A DNA stretch of 64,000 bases from Hyphococcus formosus. GTDB lineage: Bacteria > Pseudomonadota > Alphaproteobacteria > Caulobacterales > Parvularculaceae. Of the stretch, positions 1 through 7,500 are shown in pieces (position 1 is the first letter of the stretch; the number at the start of each line of letters is the position of its first letter). The position numbers and the translations under genes were made by a program. The notes under the pieces are model-generated. The model was not told the DNA's origin. It saw only the letters and a program-made list of their open reading frames with translations, and did not search any database. Location of the stretch: NCBI RefSeq assembly GCF_046736345.1, contig NZ_CP157210.1, positions 1,240,001 to 1,304,000 on the forward strand, in the 5' to 3' direction.

Positions 1-183
1 GTTGTAATAGGTCTGTTTGGAGACATCACCGAGGATCGCCCGGCGTTGATCGACCGTCAGGCCCCAAAGTTCTGCCACCCGGAAGAACAGCTTGATCGCG
101 GGCGCAGACATGCGTTTGCGCTCATCGGGCTCACGGAGAGCCAGATTGTCGTCTACCGGCGCGTCGAGCACGGTTGCGCTCAT
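1..183 (-). CDS. ParS/MbcA-type antitoxin (DUF2384 family), N-terminal part
   Basis: Partial gene running off the left edge; the first 61 codons are visible. It reads MSATVLDAPVDDN followed by a helical stretch with KLFFRVAELWGLTVDQRRAILG and then KQTYYN. That pattern (FFRxAELWGLxxxxxxxLLG...TYY) is the Xre-like N-terminal DNA-binding domain of antitoxins in the RES/Xre (ParS/MbcA) type II toxin-antitoxin family. A GAGGTGA ribosome-binding site lies 5-6 bases before the ATG at 183, and a near-perfect inverted repeat sits at 211-234. The toxin-binding domain and any RES-domain toxin gene would lie outside the window, so pairing with a toxin is inferred from family habit only. Confidence 0.75.
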   Translation of the reverse strand, partial: MSATVLDAPVDDNLALREPDERKRMSAPAIKLFFRVAELWGLTVDQRRAILGDVSKQTYYN

Positions 184-199
184 GGGATTCACCTCAATC

Positions 200-234
200 G
201 GTCTATTTATGGACTAAATATACATATTTAGACC
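200..234. promoter_or_regulatory. Inverted-repeat operator upstream of ParS-like antitoxin
   Basis: Arms ggactaaatat (211-221) and atatttagacc (224-234) are complementary at 10 of 11 positions around a 2-base centre. A third partial copy of the arm (ggtcta, 200-205) extends the pattern to three half-sites. The block lies 17 bases before the antitoxin start codon. Autoregulation by the antitoxin is inferred from position. Confidence 0.55.
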
Positions 235-472
235 ATTCTATTCAAGACCCACCAACCGGGCGAATCCCCCAGGAGATTCACGATGTCAAAGAGCCGACCC
301 CAGCCGGGCAATGCCCGCCGGTGCCTGACGCCGTGATGAGCCAAAGATGGGTGTTGCGGGGTGTCCTACCGCCGCCTGTGGTTTCGGCCCTATCCAGCGC
401 GAGAAGCACTATAAGGCCGCCCGGAAACAGGGGGATATCTATCCACCAAATGCGGGTTTGGTGTCGATTGTA

Positions 473-527
473 TTGACATCGTCCATACAAATCATCATTC
501 TAGAGCATGGACAATGTCCATACAAAT
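473..527 (+). promoter_or_regulatory. tacAT promoter with overlapping operator repeats
   Basis: A consensus -35 TTGACA (473-478) is followed after 17 bases by a weak -10 CATTCT (496-501). The 12-mer gtccatacaaat occurs twice, at 481-492 between the promoter boxes and at 516-527 before the start codon. The second copy forms a perfect inverted repeat with atggac (507-512), as atggac-aat-gtccat. The layout suits repression by the ribbon-helix-helix antitoxin; that role is inferred. Confidence 0.6.
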
Positions 528-538
528 GGAAGGCAACC

Positions 539-838
539 ATGCTATCGGCCGACGAAAAGCAACAGACAGAATCCAGCGACGCGGTGAAAATCCAGCTCCG
601 CGCGCCCAAAGTCGTGCGCGATAAGATCGACGAGGCCGCTGCACTCCTCCACATCTCACGCACCGAATTTATGCTTAAAGCCGCCTCTACTGCGGCCGAA
701 GACGCGCTTTTGGATCGGCGCTTGTTCGCTTTGGAGGAGGATCAGTTTCACGCCTTTGAAGCAGCGCTTGCCGCCCCTCTTCCCGAAACTGCCAATCTGG
801 AAAATCTGCTGGCTAAAAAACCGGCATGGGAACGATAG
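539..838 (+). CDS. tacA: TacA-type antitoxin (DUF1778)
   Basis: A 99-residue protein with an N-terminal ribbon-helix-helix segment (VKIQLRAPKVVRDKIDEAA, about residues 15-33), then LLHISRTEFMLKAASTAAED, which is typical of DUF1778 antitoxins. The C-terminal tail, rich in Leu and Pro and ending KKPAWER, would wrap the toxin. The ATG at 539 is preceded by GGAAGG five bases upstream; the frame is open further upstream but has no ribosome-binding site there. The stop overlaps the start of the GNAT toxin by 13 bases, the usual translationally coupled arrangement. Operator repeats are present in front. Confidence 0.9.
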   Translation: MLSADEKQQTESSDAVKIQLRAPKVVRDKIDEAAALLHISRTEFMLKAASTAAEDALLDRRLFALEEDQFHAFEAALAAPLPETANLENLLAKKPAWER

Positions 839-1347
839 ACCCAGATCAATCCGACATCATTGCCGCGCCGGAGAGAATGACTTCGGCGCATGATGTTCGT
901 GATTTCGATTGCGGAATTGAGTCGCTGAATAGCTGGCTCAATAAACGCGCCCTCGCCAATAACAATCGGACAAGCCAAACTTTTGTCATCCAGCAACACG
1001 ATATGGTCATCGGTTATTATTCTCTGGCCGCAGGATCGATCGACCGGTCAAGCGCCGCAAAAAAACTAAGCCGCAATTCCGTTGATCCGATACCGGTCAT
1101 TGTGCTTGGCCGGCTTGCCGTTGATAAGGCGCACCATGGCAAAGGTTTGGGCGCTGATTTATTGCGGGATGCATTATTGCGCTCCGTAAGAGCTTCTAAG
1201 GAAATCGGCATCCGCGCGATCCTTGTTCACGCAATCGATGATGCGGCAGCGGCCTTTTATAGACGTTTTAACTTTCTTGAATCGCCCATTCAGCCAAGAA
1301 CGCTGATGTTGCCACTCGACGCCGTTGCCGCGCTATTACGGCGTTAG
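826..1347 (+). CDS. tacT: TacT-type GNAT toxin (tRNA acetyltransferase)
   Basis: 173 residues, the normal size for TacT toxins, which acetylate the amino group of charged tRNAs using acetyl-CoA and so block translation. Seen: the opening FDCGIESLNSWL pattern, the acetyl-CoA loop HHGKGLGADLL (about residues 105-115, matching Q/RxxGxG/A), and AAAFYRRFNF near residue 147 containing the Tyr expected at the active site. It begins inside the tacA coding region without its own clear ribosome-binding site, so it probably depends on tacA translation. The genes together form a complete type II TA module. The exact tRNA target cannot be read from sequence. Confidence 0.9.
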   Translation: MGTIDPDQSDIIAAPERMTSAHDVRDFDCGIESLNSWLNKRALANNNRTSQTFVIQQHDMVIGYYSLAAGSIDRSSAAKKLSRNSVDPIPVIVLGRLAVDKAHHGKGLGADLLRDALLRSVRASKEIGIRAILVHAIDDAAAAFYRRFNFLESPIQPRTLMLPLDAVAALLRR

Positions 1348-1351
1348 GCGG

Positions 1352-2020
1352 TCATTTCCCACAGCCGTCATTCGTTGCGAGGGCGGCCATTTCGGCGGCA
1401 TAGCGAATATCGACCGGTTGGAATTTACCGCTGGCTTCGTCATAGGCATCGACGCCGCCGGATTTAATGTCATAAACCCAGCCATGAAGTTGCAGATCGC
1501 CCTTGGCGAGCCGCCGTGCAATCGCCGGGTGGGTTTTCAAATGCTGTAATTGCAAAACCACATTTTGCTCTGTGAGCATGGCAAGGCGCGCTTCGTCATC
1601 AAGCCCCTCACCTTTGACCCGTACATGATCGAGCGCCGCGGCGGCATAGCCCAGCCATTGGCGGATATGGGGCAAGTCCGCCGATAGCGAAGGCCGCATC
1701 AACGCCGCCATAGCGCCACAATTTGTGTGACCGCACACCACCACATGGGGGACATTCAACGCAGCGGCGGCGAACTCAATCGACGCCGTAATCCCCCCGG
1801 CATTGGTCATATGCGGGGGGACGATATTGCCGGCATTTCTGACGATGAATAATTCGCCCGGTTCGGTTTGGGTTATCATCGCGGTTTCGATCCGCGAGTC
1901 CGAACAGGTGATAAATAACGCTTCCGGTGTTTGCCCTTCGGCCAGTTTTTCAAACAGCGCCCGCTTTTCGGGAAAGACTTCGTTTTGAAAGCGAACAACA
2001 CCGGCAGCAAAACGGGGCAT
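1352..2020 (-). CDS. Beta-class carbonic anhydrase
   Basis: 222 residues. Interconverts CO2 and bicarbonate in the cytoplasm. The zinc-binding set of beta-class enzymes is intact: C39 and the D41/R43 dyad in CSDSR, then H98 and C101 in GHTNCGA. The FIVRNAGNIVPP stretch is also conserved in the family. It ends four bases from the tacT stop on the other strand. The first ATG is used; GGAG lies just upstream. A strong hairpin at 2057-2083 separates it from the upstream membrane-protein gene, so it may be transcribed alone. Confidence 0.95.
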   Translation of the reverse strand: MPRFAAGVVRFQNEVFPEKRALFEKLAEGQTPEALFITCSDSRIETAMITQTEPGELFIVRNAGNIVPPHMTNAGGITASIEFAAAALNVPHVVVCGHTNCGAMAALMRPSLSADLPHIRQWLGYAAAALDHVRVKGEGLDDEARLAMLTEQNVVLQLQHLKTHPAIARRLAKGDLQLHGWVYDIKSGGVDAYDEASGKFQPVDIRYAAEMAALATNDGCGK

Positions 2021-2056
2021 GGGAAACTCCTGACTGTTTCTCCCCCCTTTGATATG

Positions 2057-2083
2057 GGGCTGTCATTTTGTCAATGACAGCCC
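2057..2083 (-). terminator. Hairpin between membrane-protein gene and carbonic anhydrase
   Basis: Perfect 11-bp stem (gggctgtcatt / aatgacagccc) with a 5-base loop, starting 8 bases after the stop of the upstream minus-strand gene. No clear U-tract follows on the minus strand, so it may terminate weakly or only protect the 3' end. Confidence 0.5.
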
Positions 2084-2090
2084 ACCAGAA

Positions 2091-2702
2091 TTAGAGGTTC
2101 TGTGCGCCGACCATGCCGAAAAGCATGGGGATCGACAGAACCGTGTTCGTCCGTGAAAAGAGCATCGCCGTCCGCGCCGATGCAGCTTTCGCGTCCGCCG
2201 CAAGGTCGGGATATTTATTCCCGATATTGAGGGCTTTTTGCTGGTTCGGCCAAATTACGAACCAGACATTGAACCACATGATGATGCCCATCCACATGCC
2301 GATACCAAGAATGACATGATTGCGGTTGGCGAAGCCGTCCACCGCGCCAATCGTCAGCACATTGACGATATAGCCGTTCAACAGCGCAAGAATTAGCCCG
2401 GTTACGATTGTTCCCATTGCGCCCCAACGAAACCACCACAGCGCCTTGGGCGCGATATGCTTCCCGACGGCTGGTTTCTGATCATCGGGGATAGATGGCA
2501 TCATGGGAATTTGCACAAAGTTAAAATACCAGAGCAAGCCAATCCACATTACCCCGGATAGGACATGAAGCCAGCGAAAGAAAAACCGAGTGTAATTGGC
2601 ATCAAATGCACCGCCCATTGCCATATAGACAATCGCTAAAATGATTGCGAGGACAAAGCCCGTAATCACCGCATTGCGCAAATTGGTAAGAATGCCCGCC
2701 AT
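2091..2702 (-). CDS. PuuD-like membrane protein (urate oxidase N-terminal family, no cytochrome domain)
   Basis: 203 residues with about five hydrophobic segments, e.g. residues 10-30 (GFVLAIILAIVYMAMG), 45-62, 90-110, 125-150 and 180-200. The RWLHVLSGVMWIGLLWYFNF stretch and the later HVILGIGMWMGIIMWFNVWF resemble the membrane domain of the urate hydroxylase PuuD family (PF06181). Full PuuD enzymes carry a C-terminal cytochrome c domain; this protein has none and no CxxCH motif. Similar stand-alone domains are common in alphaproteobacteria, and their substrate is unknown to me. The His residues could bind haem, but this is inference. Neighbours give no purine context. Confidence 0.7.
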   Translation of the reverse strand: MAGILTNLRNAVITGFVLAIILAIVYMAMGGAFDANYTRFFFRWLHVLSGVMWIGLLWYFNFVQIPMMPSIPDDQKPAVGKHIAPKALWWFRWGAMGTIVTGLILALLNGYIVNVLTIGAVDGFANRNHVILGIGMWMGIIMWFNVWFVIWPNQQKALNIGNKYPDLAADAKAASARTAMLFSRTNTVLSIPMLFGMVGAQNL

Positions 2703-2829
2703 TGTTCCGTCTCCTGTTCAATTCTGTTTATCGTTGAAACGCAACATTGTCCGGGCACCATAGCGGATACCCGGACTTTTATACATTTAACCCTGAATCG
2801 GAAACATTAGGCAAGCAAAGGATGTCTCT

Positions 2830-3039
2830 CTAACAAGACCTGCCCTCTTGAATCGGCGGGCATTTAACATCTCCGAAGGAGCAATAGACGCAGCAATCCC
2901 CCTCTATCGGTTTTAATATCGCTCCGCATCCTTCACAATCGTAAAAATACTGGCATGCATCAATGGGCATTTCATTCAATGATTTATGCCCGCATTCAGG
3001 ACAAGTTATTGTTGATTTCAACTCAATTCCGGTCGTCAT
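2830..3039 (-). CDS. GDCCVxC domain protein, mer-associated
   Basis: A 69-residue, very Cys-rich protein: 10 Cys, in CPECG, C-Q-Y-F-Y-D-C-E-G-C, the signature GDCCVYC, and a C-terminal Cys. It belongs to the GDCCVxC family, some members of which use selenocysteine; here all positions are Cys codons and no in-frame UGA is present. The start chosen is the ATG at 3039, which overlaps the MerT stop as ATGA; an ATG 12 bases further up is possible. The family commonly sits next to MerT-like transporters. A role in binding or handing over a thiophilic metal such as Hg(II) is inferred from the Cys content and the operon. Confidence 0.8.
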   Translation of the reverse strand: MTTGIELKSTITCPECGHKSLNEMPIDACQYFYDCEGCGAILKPIEGDCCVYCSFGDVKCPPIQEGRSC

Positions 3040-3398
3040 GAACTTATCCATTTAACGATGCTTGGTTCAAAGAACGGAAGGATACTCGCGAATACTATAA
3101 AAAAACTCGCCAATATCAGTAAACCAATCATTACGCCACGTGGGCGATTTCCGTGGCGGTATGCCGCGATAAAGCTTAACACCACCAACCCGAGAGCACT
3201 CAAAATGAAATAAGGCCTTGCCGCCGACATTAGGGCCAAGTTACCGACAACGGCGACGCTTATTCCCAAATTGATTAGAACGAGAGGTAGTATACAGCAC
3301 GATGCCCCGATAACCGCAAAAATCGAAGCTATGACACCACCGCTGGCGAAAAGACTACCGGATATTTTTGTTTTTTCAGACTCGATATTTTTTTTCAT
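3036..3398 (-). CDS. merT: MerT-family mercuric ion transporter
   Basis: 120 residues with three hydrophobic helices (about 17-48, 58-78, 86-112). The first helix carries the CC pair of MerT (C34-C35 in GASCCILPL), which accepts Hg(II) on the periplasmic side. Classical MerT has a second Cys pair in the cytoplasmic loop; this protein has no other Cys, so hand-over may go to the downstream GDCCVxC protein (inference). No MerP or MerA is in the window. The start codon lies only about 7 bases downstream of the -10 box, so the mRNA is probably leaderless or nearly so. Confidence 0.85.
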   Translation of the reverse strand: MKKNIESEKTKISGSLFASGGVIASIFAVIGASCCILPLVLINLGISVAVVGNLALMSAARPYFILSALGLVVLSFIAAYRHGNRPRGVMIGLLILASFFIVFASILPFFEPSIVKWISS

Positions 3399-3404
3399 TT
3401 GGTG

Positions 3405-3435
3405 ATACTACTATCTGTAGTAACTACAGGTTCAA
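3405..3435 (-). promoter_or_regulatory. MerR-type promoter/operator of the mer module
   Basis: On the minus strand a -35 TTGAAC (3435-3430) and a -10 TAGTAT (3410-3405) are separated by exactly 19 bases. The spacer contains the perfect 15-base palindrome CTGTAGTAACTACAG (3415-3429). A 19-bp spacer with a palindrome inside it is the hallmark of promoters twisted into activity by MerR-family regulators. It drives merT and probably also serves to repress the divergent merR. Confidence 0.85.
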
Positions 3436-3441
3436 GACCGA

Positions 3442-3843
3442 ATGTCTGGCGAACAAATCACGATTGGGCGATTAAGTACCTCTACCGGGGTCAACATTGA
3501 AACTATAAGATATTACGAGAAAGTTGGAATCATGCCCAAACCCAATCGTTCTCCCGGTGGTCATCGGCTATATGATCAGCTTGAAACTGACCGACTCACA
3601 TTCATTCGCCGCTGTCGTGAACTCGGGTTCTCTTTGGATGAAATTCGGACGTTACTTAGTATTGGCGATGATCCGTTCGCCTGCGATATCGTTTACAAAA
3701 TTGCGACAGACCAAATCACGTCTATAAAGACCCGTATCCGTGATTTGCGGAAATTGGAGAAAAAATTGGTTGCGTTAGCTGATCAATGCAAAACAAATGA
3801 TAACGCTCCCTGCCCAATGATTGACGCGCTTTCCCGAGCTTAA
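3442..3843 (+). CDS. merR: MerR-family Hg(II)-responsive regulator
   Basis: 133 residues. N-terminal winged helix (TIGRLSTSTGVNIETIRYYE, split by the usual turn) with the RSPGGHRLY wing, then a long dimerisation helix (about 80-112). The three metal-binding Cys of MerR are all present: C81, C116 and C124 (C82, C117, C126 in Tn21 MerR); the loop between the last two is one residue shorter. This supports Hg(II) rather than Cu or Zn sensing. It is divergent from merT with 43 bases between start codons, which hold the shared operator. Confidence 0.88.
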   Translation: MSGEQITIGRLSTSTGVNIETIRYYEKVGIMPKPNRSPGGHRLYDQLETDRLTFIRRCRELGFSLDEIRTLLSIGDDPFACDIVYKIATDQITSIKTRIRDLRKLEKKLVALADQCKTNDNAPCPMIDALSRA

Positions 3844-3854
3844 CCTCGGTTGGG

Positions 3855-4838
3855 TTATTTGGCGACTTTCTCGCCACCAACAAAGACACTGCCTGAGCCA
3901 GAGCGGTTAATCCGCCCATTGACACTATCCATACGGACTTCCGCTGAGCCATTAAGGCGAAGGTCAGGCTGTGTCACCCGTCCGCCAAAGAAAACCCCGC
4001 CAGAACCGTCAACAATCGCTTTTAACTTGTCGGCATGACCGGCCTTGACCAGCACCGCGCCAGAACCCGCGATGCGGGCAGTCATCGGGCCATCCACACG
4101 CGTTGCGCGTACGAGCCCCGAACCGGCAATCGATACATCGAGCATGCCGTCAATATCCCCCAGAACGACATCCCCCGGCCCCGCTATATCAACATCAACC
4201 ATAGACGCATCAGCAACGCGCACATCCGCATCACCGGACACATCAATTTCGAGCCCCGATTTTACACTTCCCATAACAAGCCGCGAGCCGTGAACAACGC
4301 CAATAACGGCCTCGTCTACATCGCTTGTTTCGCCATAAACATAACACGCATCGAGCTTCAGCGCGCCGCCTAAGCGTTCCATCGCGAGTTTGATCCGTGC
4401 GTCAACAAACTCAACATTCCCCTCATAGGGAACGGAAATTTCGATGGTCGGATAGTCTGCGAACATGCCTTCATCAAGTGGCTCACCGGTTGTCAGCTCA
4501 CGCCCATCACGGGGAATGAACTGGCGGTTGATGCGGGTATTACAACAATCAGTGCCTTCGTCTTCTTTCCAGCGCTCACCGGAAATAATGACCAGGCCAT
4601 CTTTTTCCTCGACAGTGATCTGCCGATAGGTCTTGCCCTGACGGATCTCGACATCGATCTCGTCGCCACTTGTGGTTTTAACTTCGATTGTCCCCGTGAC
4701 GTCCCGGAATGAAACATCGGCAGCGGTAAAGGTTTCCGCATTTGAGACACTTGATAAAGCGGCCAATCCTGCGCCCATGGCCGCAATGCGGCTAAATAAC
4801 TGGCGGACAGTGGTTTGTTTCAAATTTCCATTAAGCAT
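3855..4838 (-). CDS. Secreted DUF2807/GIN-like adhesin-domain protein
   Basis: 327 residues. Start at 4838 has AGGTGA four bases upstream; the longer frame to 4970 lacks one. Signal peptide about residues 1-35 (RIAAMGAGLAALSSVSNA). The mature protein is beta-rich with short repeats typical of the head-GIN/DUF2807 beta-solenoid: VSGDADV, IAGPGDV, IAGSGLV, IAGSGAV, VDGSGGV, LNGSAEV, RSGSGSV. A CC pair and CNTR lie near residue 125. Likely periplasmic or outer-membrane-attached; molecular role unknown. It is divergent from hutI. Confidence 0.7.
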   Translation of the reverse strand: MLNGNLKQTTVRQLFSRIAAMGAGLAALSSVSNAETFTAADVSFRDVTGTIEVKTTSGDEIDVEIRQGKTYRQITVEEKDGLVIISGERWKEDEGTDCCNTRINRQFIPRDGRELTTGEPLDEGMFADYPTIEISVPYEGNVEFVDARIKLAMERLGGALKLDACYVYGETSDVDEAVIGVVHGSRLVMGSVKSGLEIDVSGDADVRVADASMVDVDIAGPGDVVLGDIDGMLDVSIAGSGLVRATRVDGPMTARIAGSGAVLVKAGHADKLKAIVDGSGGVFFGGRVTQPDLRLNGSAEVRMDSVNGRINRSGSGSVFVGGEKVAK

Positions 4839-4977
4839 GGCGTCACCTGGTTTTCGTTCCCCTAACCGGCGCATCTGACACCGGCAGATTACCATCAGCA
4901 AAAACCGCGCCGGAGCCTTTGTTCGCGCCGCCGCGCGGCGCTTTTCAATGGCCGCCGAACAAGGATACACTGAACTG

Positions 4978-6186
4978 ATGTGGGATAAAATCTATATAAA
5001 CGCGGCGCTCGCCACGATGGATGGTGATGCGCCTTATGGCCTGATCGAACATGGCGCATTAGGGATTGAAAACGGCATCATTTGCTTCGCCGGTCCTATG
5101 GCGTCGCTGCCTGACCAGCCCGGCGGACTGGCGCGCGAGGTCATCGACCTTGAGGGCGATTTGATCACGCCGGGGCTTATTGACTGTCACACGCATCTTA
5201 TTTTCGGCGGTGATCGCGCCGGAGAGTTTGAGGCGCGCCTACTGGGCAAAAGCTATGAAGAAATTGCCCGCGCTGGTGGCGGCATAGTCTCGACCGTGCG
5301 CGCCACTCGCGACGCAAGCGAGGACTTGCTCGTTGAAACCGCATTACAACGCCTTGATGCGTTTATTGGCGAAGGCGTGACGACCATCGAGATTAAATCC
5401 GGTTACGGATTGACCGTCACCGATGAGCTGAAAATGCTTCGCGCCGCCAAACGGCTTGAGCGTGAACGCTTCATTAGAGTGCAGACAACCTTACTCGCGG
5501 CCCATGCGGTTCCGCCCGAATTCACCGGCAATGCCGACGGTTATATCGACCTAGTCTGTAACGAGATATTGCCGGCCGCCGCGGCAGAGGGGCTGGCCGA
5601 TGCGGTCGATGGTTTTTGCGAAGGGATTGGCTTTTCACCGGCGCAAATTGAACGGGTCTTCACCGTCGCCCAAGACCTCGGCCTGCCCGTAAAGCTTCAT
5701 GCGGAACAATTATCGGATCTGGGCGGCGCGCGGCTGGTGGCCCAGCATCGCGGTTTGTCCGCTGACCATCTTGAGTATCTCTCCCCCGGTGATGCGCAGG
5801 CCCTCGCGGAAGCCGGAACGGTCGCCGTCATGCTGCCCGGCGCGTTCTATTATTTGCGCGAGACCAAGCTGCCGCCGATTGCGGCCCTGCGCGCGGCCGG
5901 GGTCGAGATGGCCGTCGCCACCGACTGCAATCCCGGCACATCGCCAATGACCTCGTTACTGTTGGCCATGAATATGTGTTGCACATTATTTCAAATGACC
6001 CCCGAAGAAGCGCTCGCCGGGGTAACCCGCAATGGGGCGCGGGCCTTGGGGCTTACCGATTGCGGTGTCTTGAAGCCCGGCTTACGCGCAGATCTGGCGA
6101 TTTGGGATACGCAGCATCCATCGTCGCTGGCCTATCACATTGGACATAATTTATTGAAAATGCGGGATTTTTCTGATGCTCGCTAG
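4978..6186 (+). CDS. hutI: Imidazolonepropionase
   Basis: 402 residues, full family length. Hydrolyses 4-imidazolone-5-propanoate to N-formimino-L-glutamate, the third step of histidine degradation. Amidohydrolase metal motif seen in GLIDCHTHLIFGGDR (HxH), later His in LHAEQLSD and SADHLEY, and the final Asp in ATDCNPGTSPM. The ATG at 4978 (MWDKIYINAALATM) is preferred over an in-frame ATG 30 bases earlier because homologues start near it and AAGGA lies upstream. No hutH, hutU or hutG is in the window, so the rest of the pathway must be elsewhere. Confidence 0.93.
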   Translation: MWDKIYINAALATMDGDAPYGLIEHGALGIENGIICFAGPMASLPDQPGGLAREVIDLEGDLITPGLIDCHTHLIFGGDRAGEFEARLLGKSYEEIARAGGGIVSTVRATRDASEDLLVETALQRLDAFIGEGVTTIEIKSGYGLTVTDELKMLRAAKRLERERFIRVQTTLLAAHAVPPEFTGNADGYIDLVCNEILPAAAAEGLADAVDGFCEGIGFSPAQIERVFTVAQDLGLPVKLHAEQLSDLGGARLVAQHRGLSADHLEYLSPGDAQALAEAGTVAVMLPGAFYYLRETKLPPIAALRAAGVEMAVATDCNPGTSPMTSLLLAMNMCCTLFQMTPEEALAGVTRNGARALGLTDCGVLKPGLRADLAIWDTQHPSSLAYHIGHNLLKMRDFSDAR

Positions 6187-6546
6187 CGTGCCAGAAACCT
6201 TTTCGCGCCGCGCGGGCCGGATTTTCATTCTTCGCGCGTTATAGGATTCTCGAATTCCGAAAGCGGACCGCACCTTGTGCGCTTAAACGGAACGTGAATT
6301 ACAGAGAGCTGTTATTTCCTTCGACCTTACCTAAATGGCGATTGCTAAGTTGCGGGTTTCGGTGGATAAATATGTCCGAAATGTGACAACTTAGCTGGTT
6401 ACATGGGCTCAAATTTTTGGGCTGTCGGGGCAAAGCAATATAGGCTGCGCGATCTCGCCATGACTGGTGTTGGTGCAGACATGGCTACTGCCTCAAACAA
6501 ATAAAAGTGACGGTCTGGCGGCGAATGGCCATCAGGCGAAGACGGG
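6187..6546. other. Intergenic region with a two-tier hairpin
   Basis: 360 bases between hutI and the lipid kinase. No coding frame with a ribosome-binding site was seen. The notable element is a long stem-loop at 6344-6395: outer arms gctaagttg (6344-6352) and caacttagc (6387-6395) are perfectly complementary, and inner arms tttcgg (6357-6362) and ccgaaa (6376-6381) pair inside them. It is not followed by a T-run, so a simple terminator is unlikely. Confidence 0.5.
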
Positions 6547-7500
6547 ATGTGTACGATGTCTACTGCATCGATGATAATAAATTCAAAAAGTACACGCAGT
6601 GCGATGCTCGCCGATGATCTGCTTTACGTATCAAAGCAACATACGAATATTCGACCCTATGTTCTCGACCAATTCGAAGATCTGGTGCCTGCGCTCGACG
6701 ACATTGAAAAAGGCGATTCCGATACGCTGATTTTATGTGGCGGTGACGGCACGATGCAGGCGACAATCACCAATGCGATCAATCGTCGGCGTTTCGATCG
6801 TCAGCACAATTATGTTGCACTCCCCTGCGGCATGACCAATGTGATTGCGAATGATTGTGGCCTACAGGGCCCGCCCGCGACATCGCTCGACAATTTCTTG
6901 TGGCGGCGCAATCGCGGCGAGGTCAATCGCGTGGAACGCCCATTGATCGGTATGCAGCTTTCTGAGCGCCAGGACCCGATCTATGGTTTCTTTCTCGGCG
7001 CGGGTTTGTTCCATACGGCAGTGCATTTCAGTCGGCAGAACGTCCAGAAAATGGGCGCGAAAAGTTCGCTCGCCGTCGCGCTTACGACTGCGGGATTCAT
7101 CCTCAAAACCGCCTTTGATAATTCCGGTGGCCCCACACCATTGGTGACACAGATTCGCGACGAGCACGGAGAATTGCAAGACCGCGATCTTTCGATGTTG
7201 CTTCTTACAACGCTTAACCGTCTTTCCGCCGGGATATTCCCGTTCTGGGGGGAAGGCGACGAGCCCATGCATGTCATGGCGATGGATTATCCGCGTAAGC
7301 GCTTTTTGCGGGCAGCAATCAATGTGATCGCCGGGCGGAAGGTGCCTTGGCTATCGGACAGCGGCTATCATAGCTGGAAAAGCCATGAGATGCGGTTGCG
7401 CTTTGACGGGCCCGTGGTCTTTGACGGCGAGATCTTCCATACCAACCCGGAAGAAGATCTGATCCTCAAAGTTTCTGAAAAAGCTGCCTTCCTCACCTGA
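6547..7500 (+). CDS. Diacylglycerol/lipid kinase family protein
   Basis: 317 residues. The DAGK catalytic motif GGDGTMQATITNAI is seen at about residues 64-77, with the ATP loop following as ALPCGMTNVIAND (families usually have LPxGTxND; here GMTNVIAND). The FDGPVVFDGEIF block near residue 285 matches the C-terminal VDGE/DGE part of the fold. It should phosphorylate a diacylglycerol-like or related lipid with ATP at the membrane face. Its TGA overlaps the next gene's ATG (TGATG), so both are co-translated. The start may instead be the second ATG at 6556. Confidence 0.75.
   Translation: MCTMSTASMIINSKSTRSAMLADDLLYVSKQHTNIRPYVLDQFEDLVPALDDIEKGDSDTLILCGGDGTMQATITNAINRRRFDRQHNYVALPCGMTNVIANDCGLQGPPATSLDNFLWRRNRGEVNRVERPLIGMQLSERQDPIYGFFLGAGLFHTAVHFSRQNVQKMGAKSSLAVALTTAGFILKTAFDNSGGPTPLVTQIRDEHGELQDRDLSMLLLTTLNRLSAGIFPFWGEGDEPMHVMAMDYPRKRFLRAAINVIAGRKVPWLSDSGYHSWKSHEMRLRFDGPVVFDGEIFHTNPEEDLILKVSEKAAFLT

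Larger units (their letters stand above)
184..538. other. Intergenic control region between two TA loci
   Basis: This 355-base gap separates the divergent ParS-like and TacA antitoxin genes. It holds an operator-like inverted repeat for the left gene and a promoter plus repeats for the right gene, listed separately. In between, an AGGAG site precedes an ATG at 282 that opens a 17-codon frame (MSKSRPQPGNARRCLTP) ending in TGA. I see no family match for it, and the following 150 bases read like decayed coding sequence in more than one frame. It may be a gene remnant. Confidence 0.4.

Noticed and set aside
347..538. 64-residue N-terminal extension of TacA
   Set aside because: No ribosome-binding site, would run through the promoter and operator, and family members begin near residue 65.
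2830..3051. Selenoprotein with in-frame UGA in the GDCCVxC gene
   Set aside because: All signature positions are TGC/TGT Cys codons; the frame has no internal TGA.
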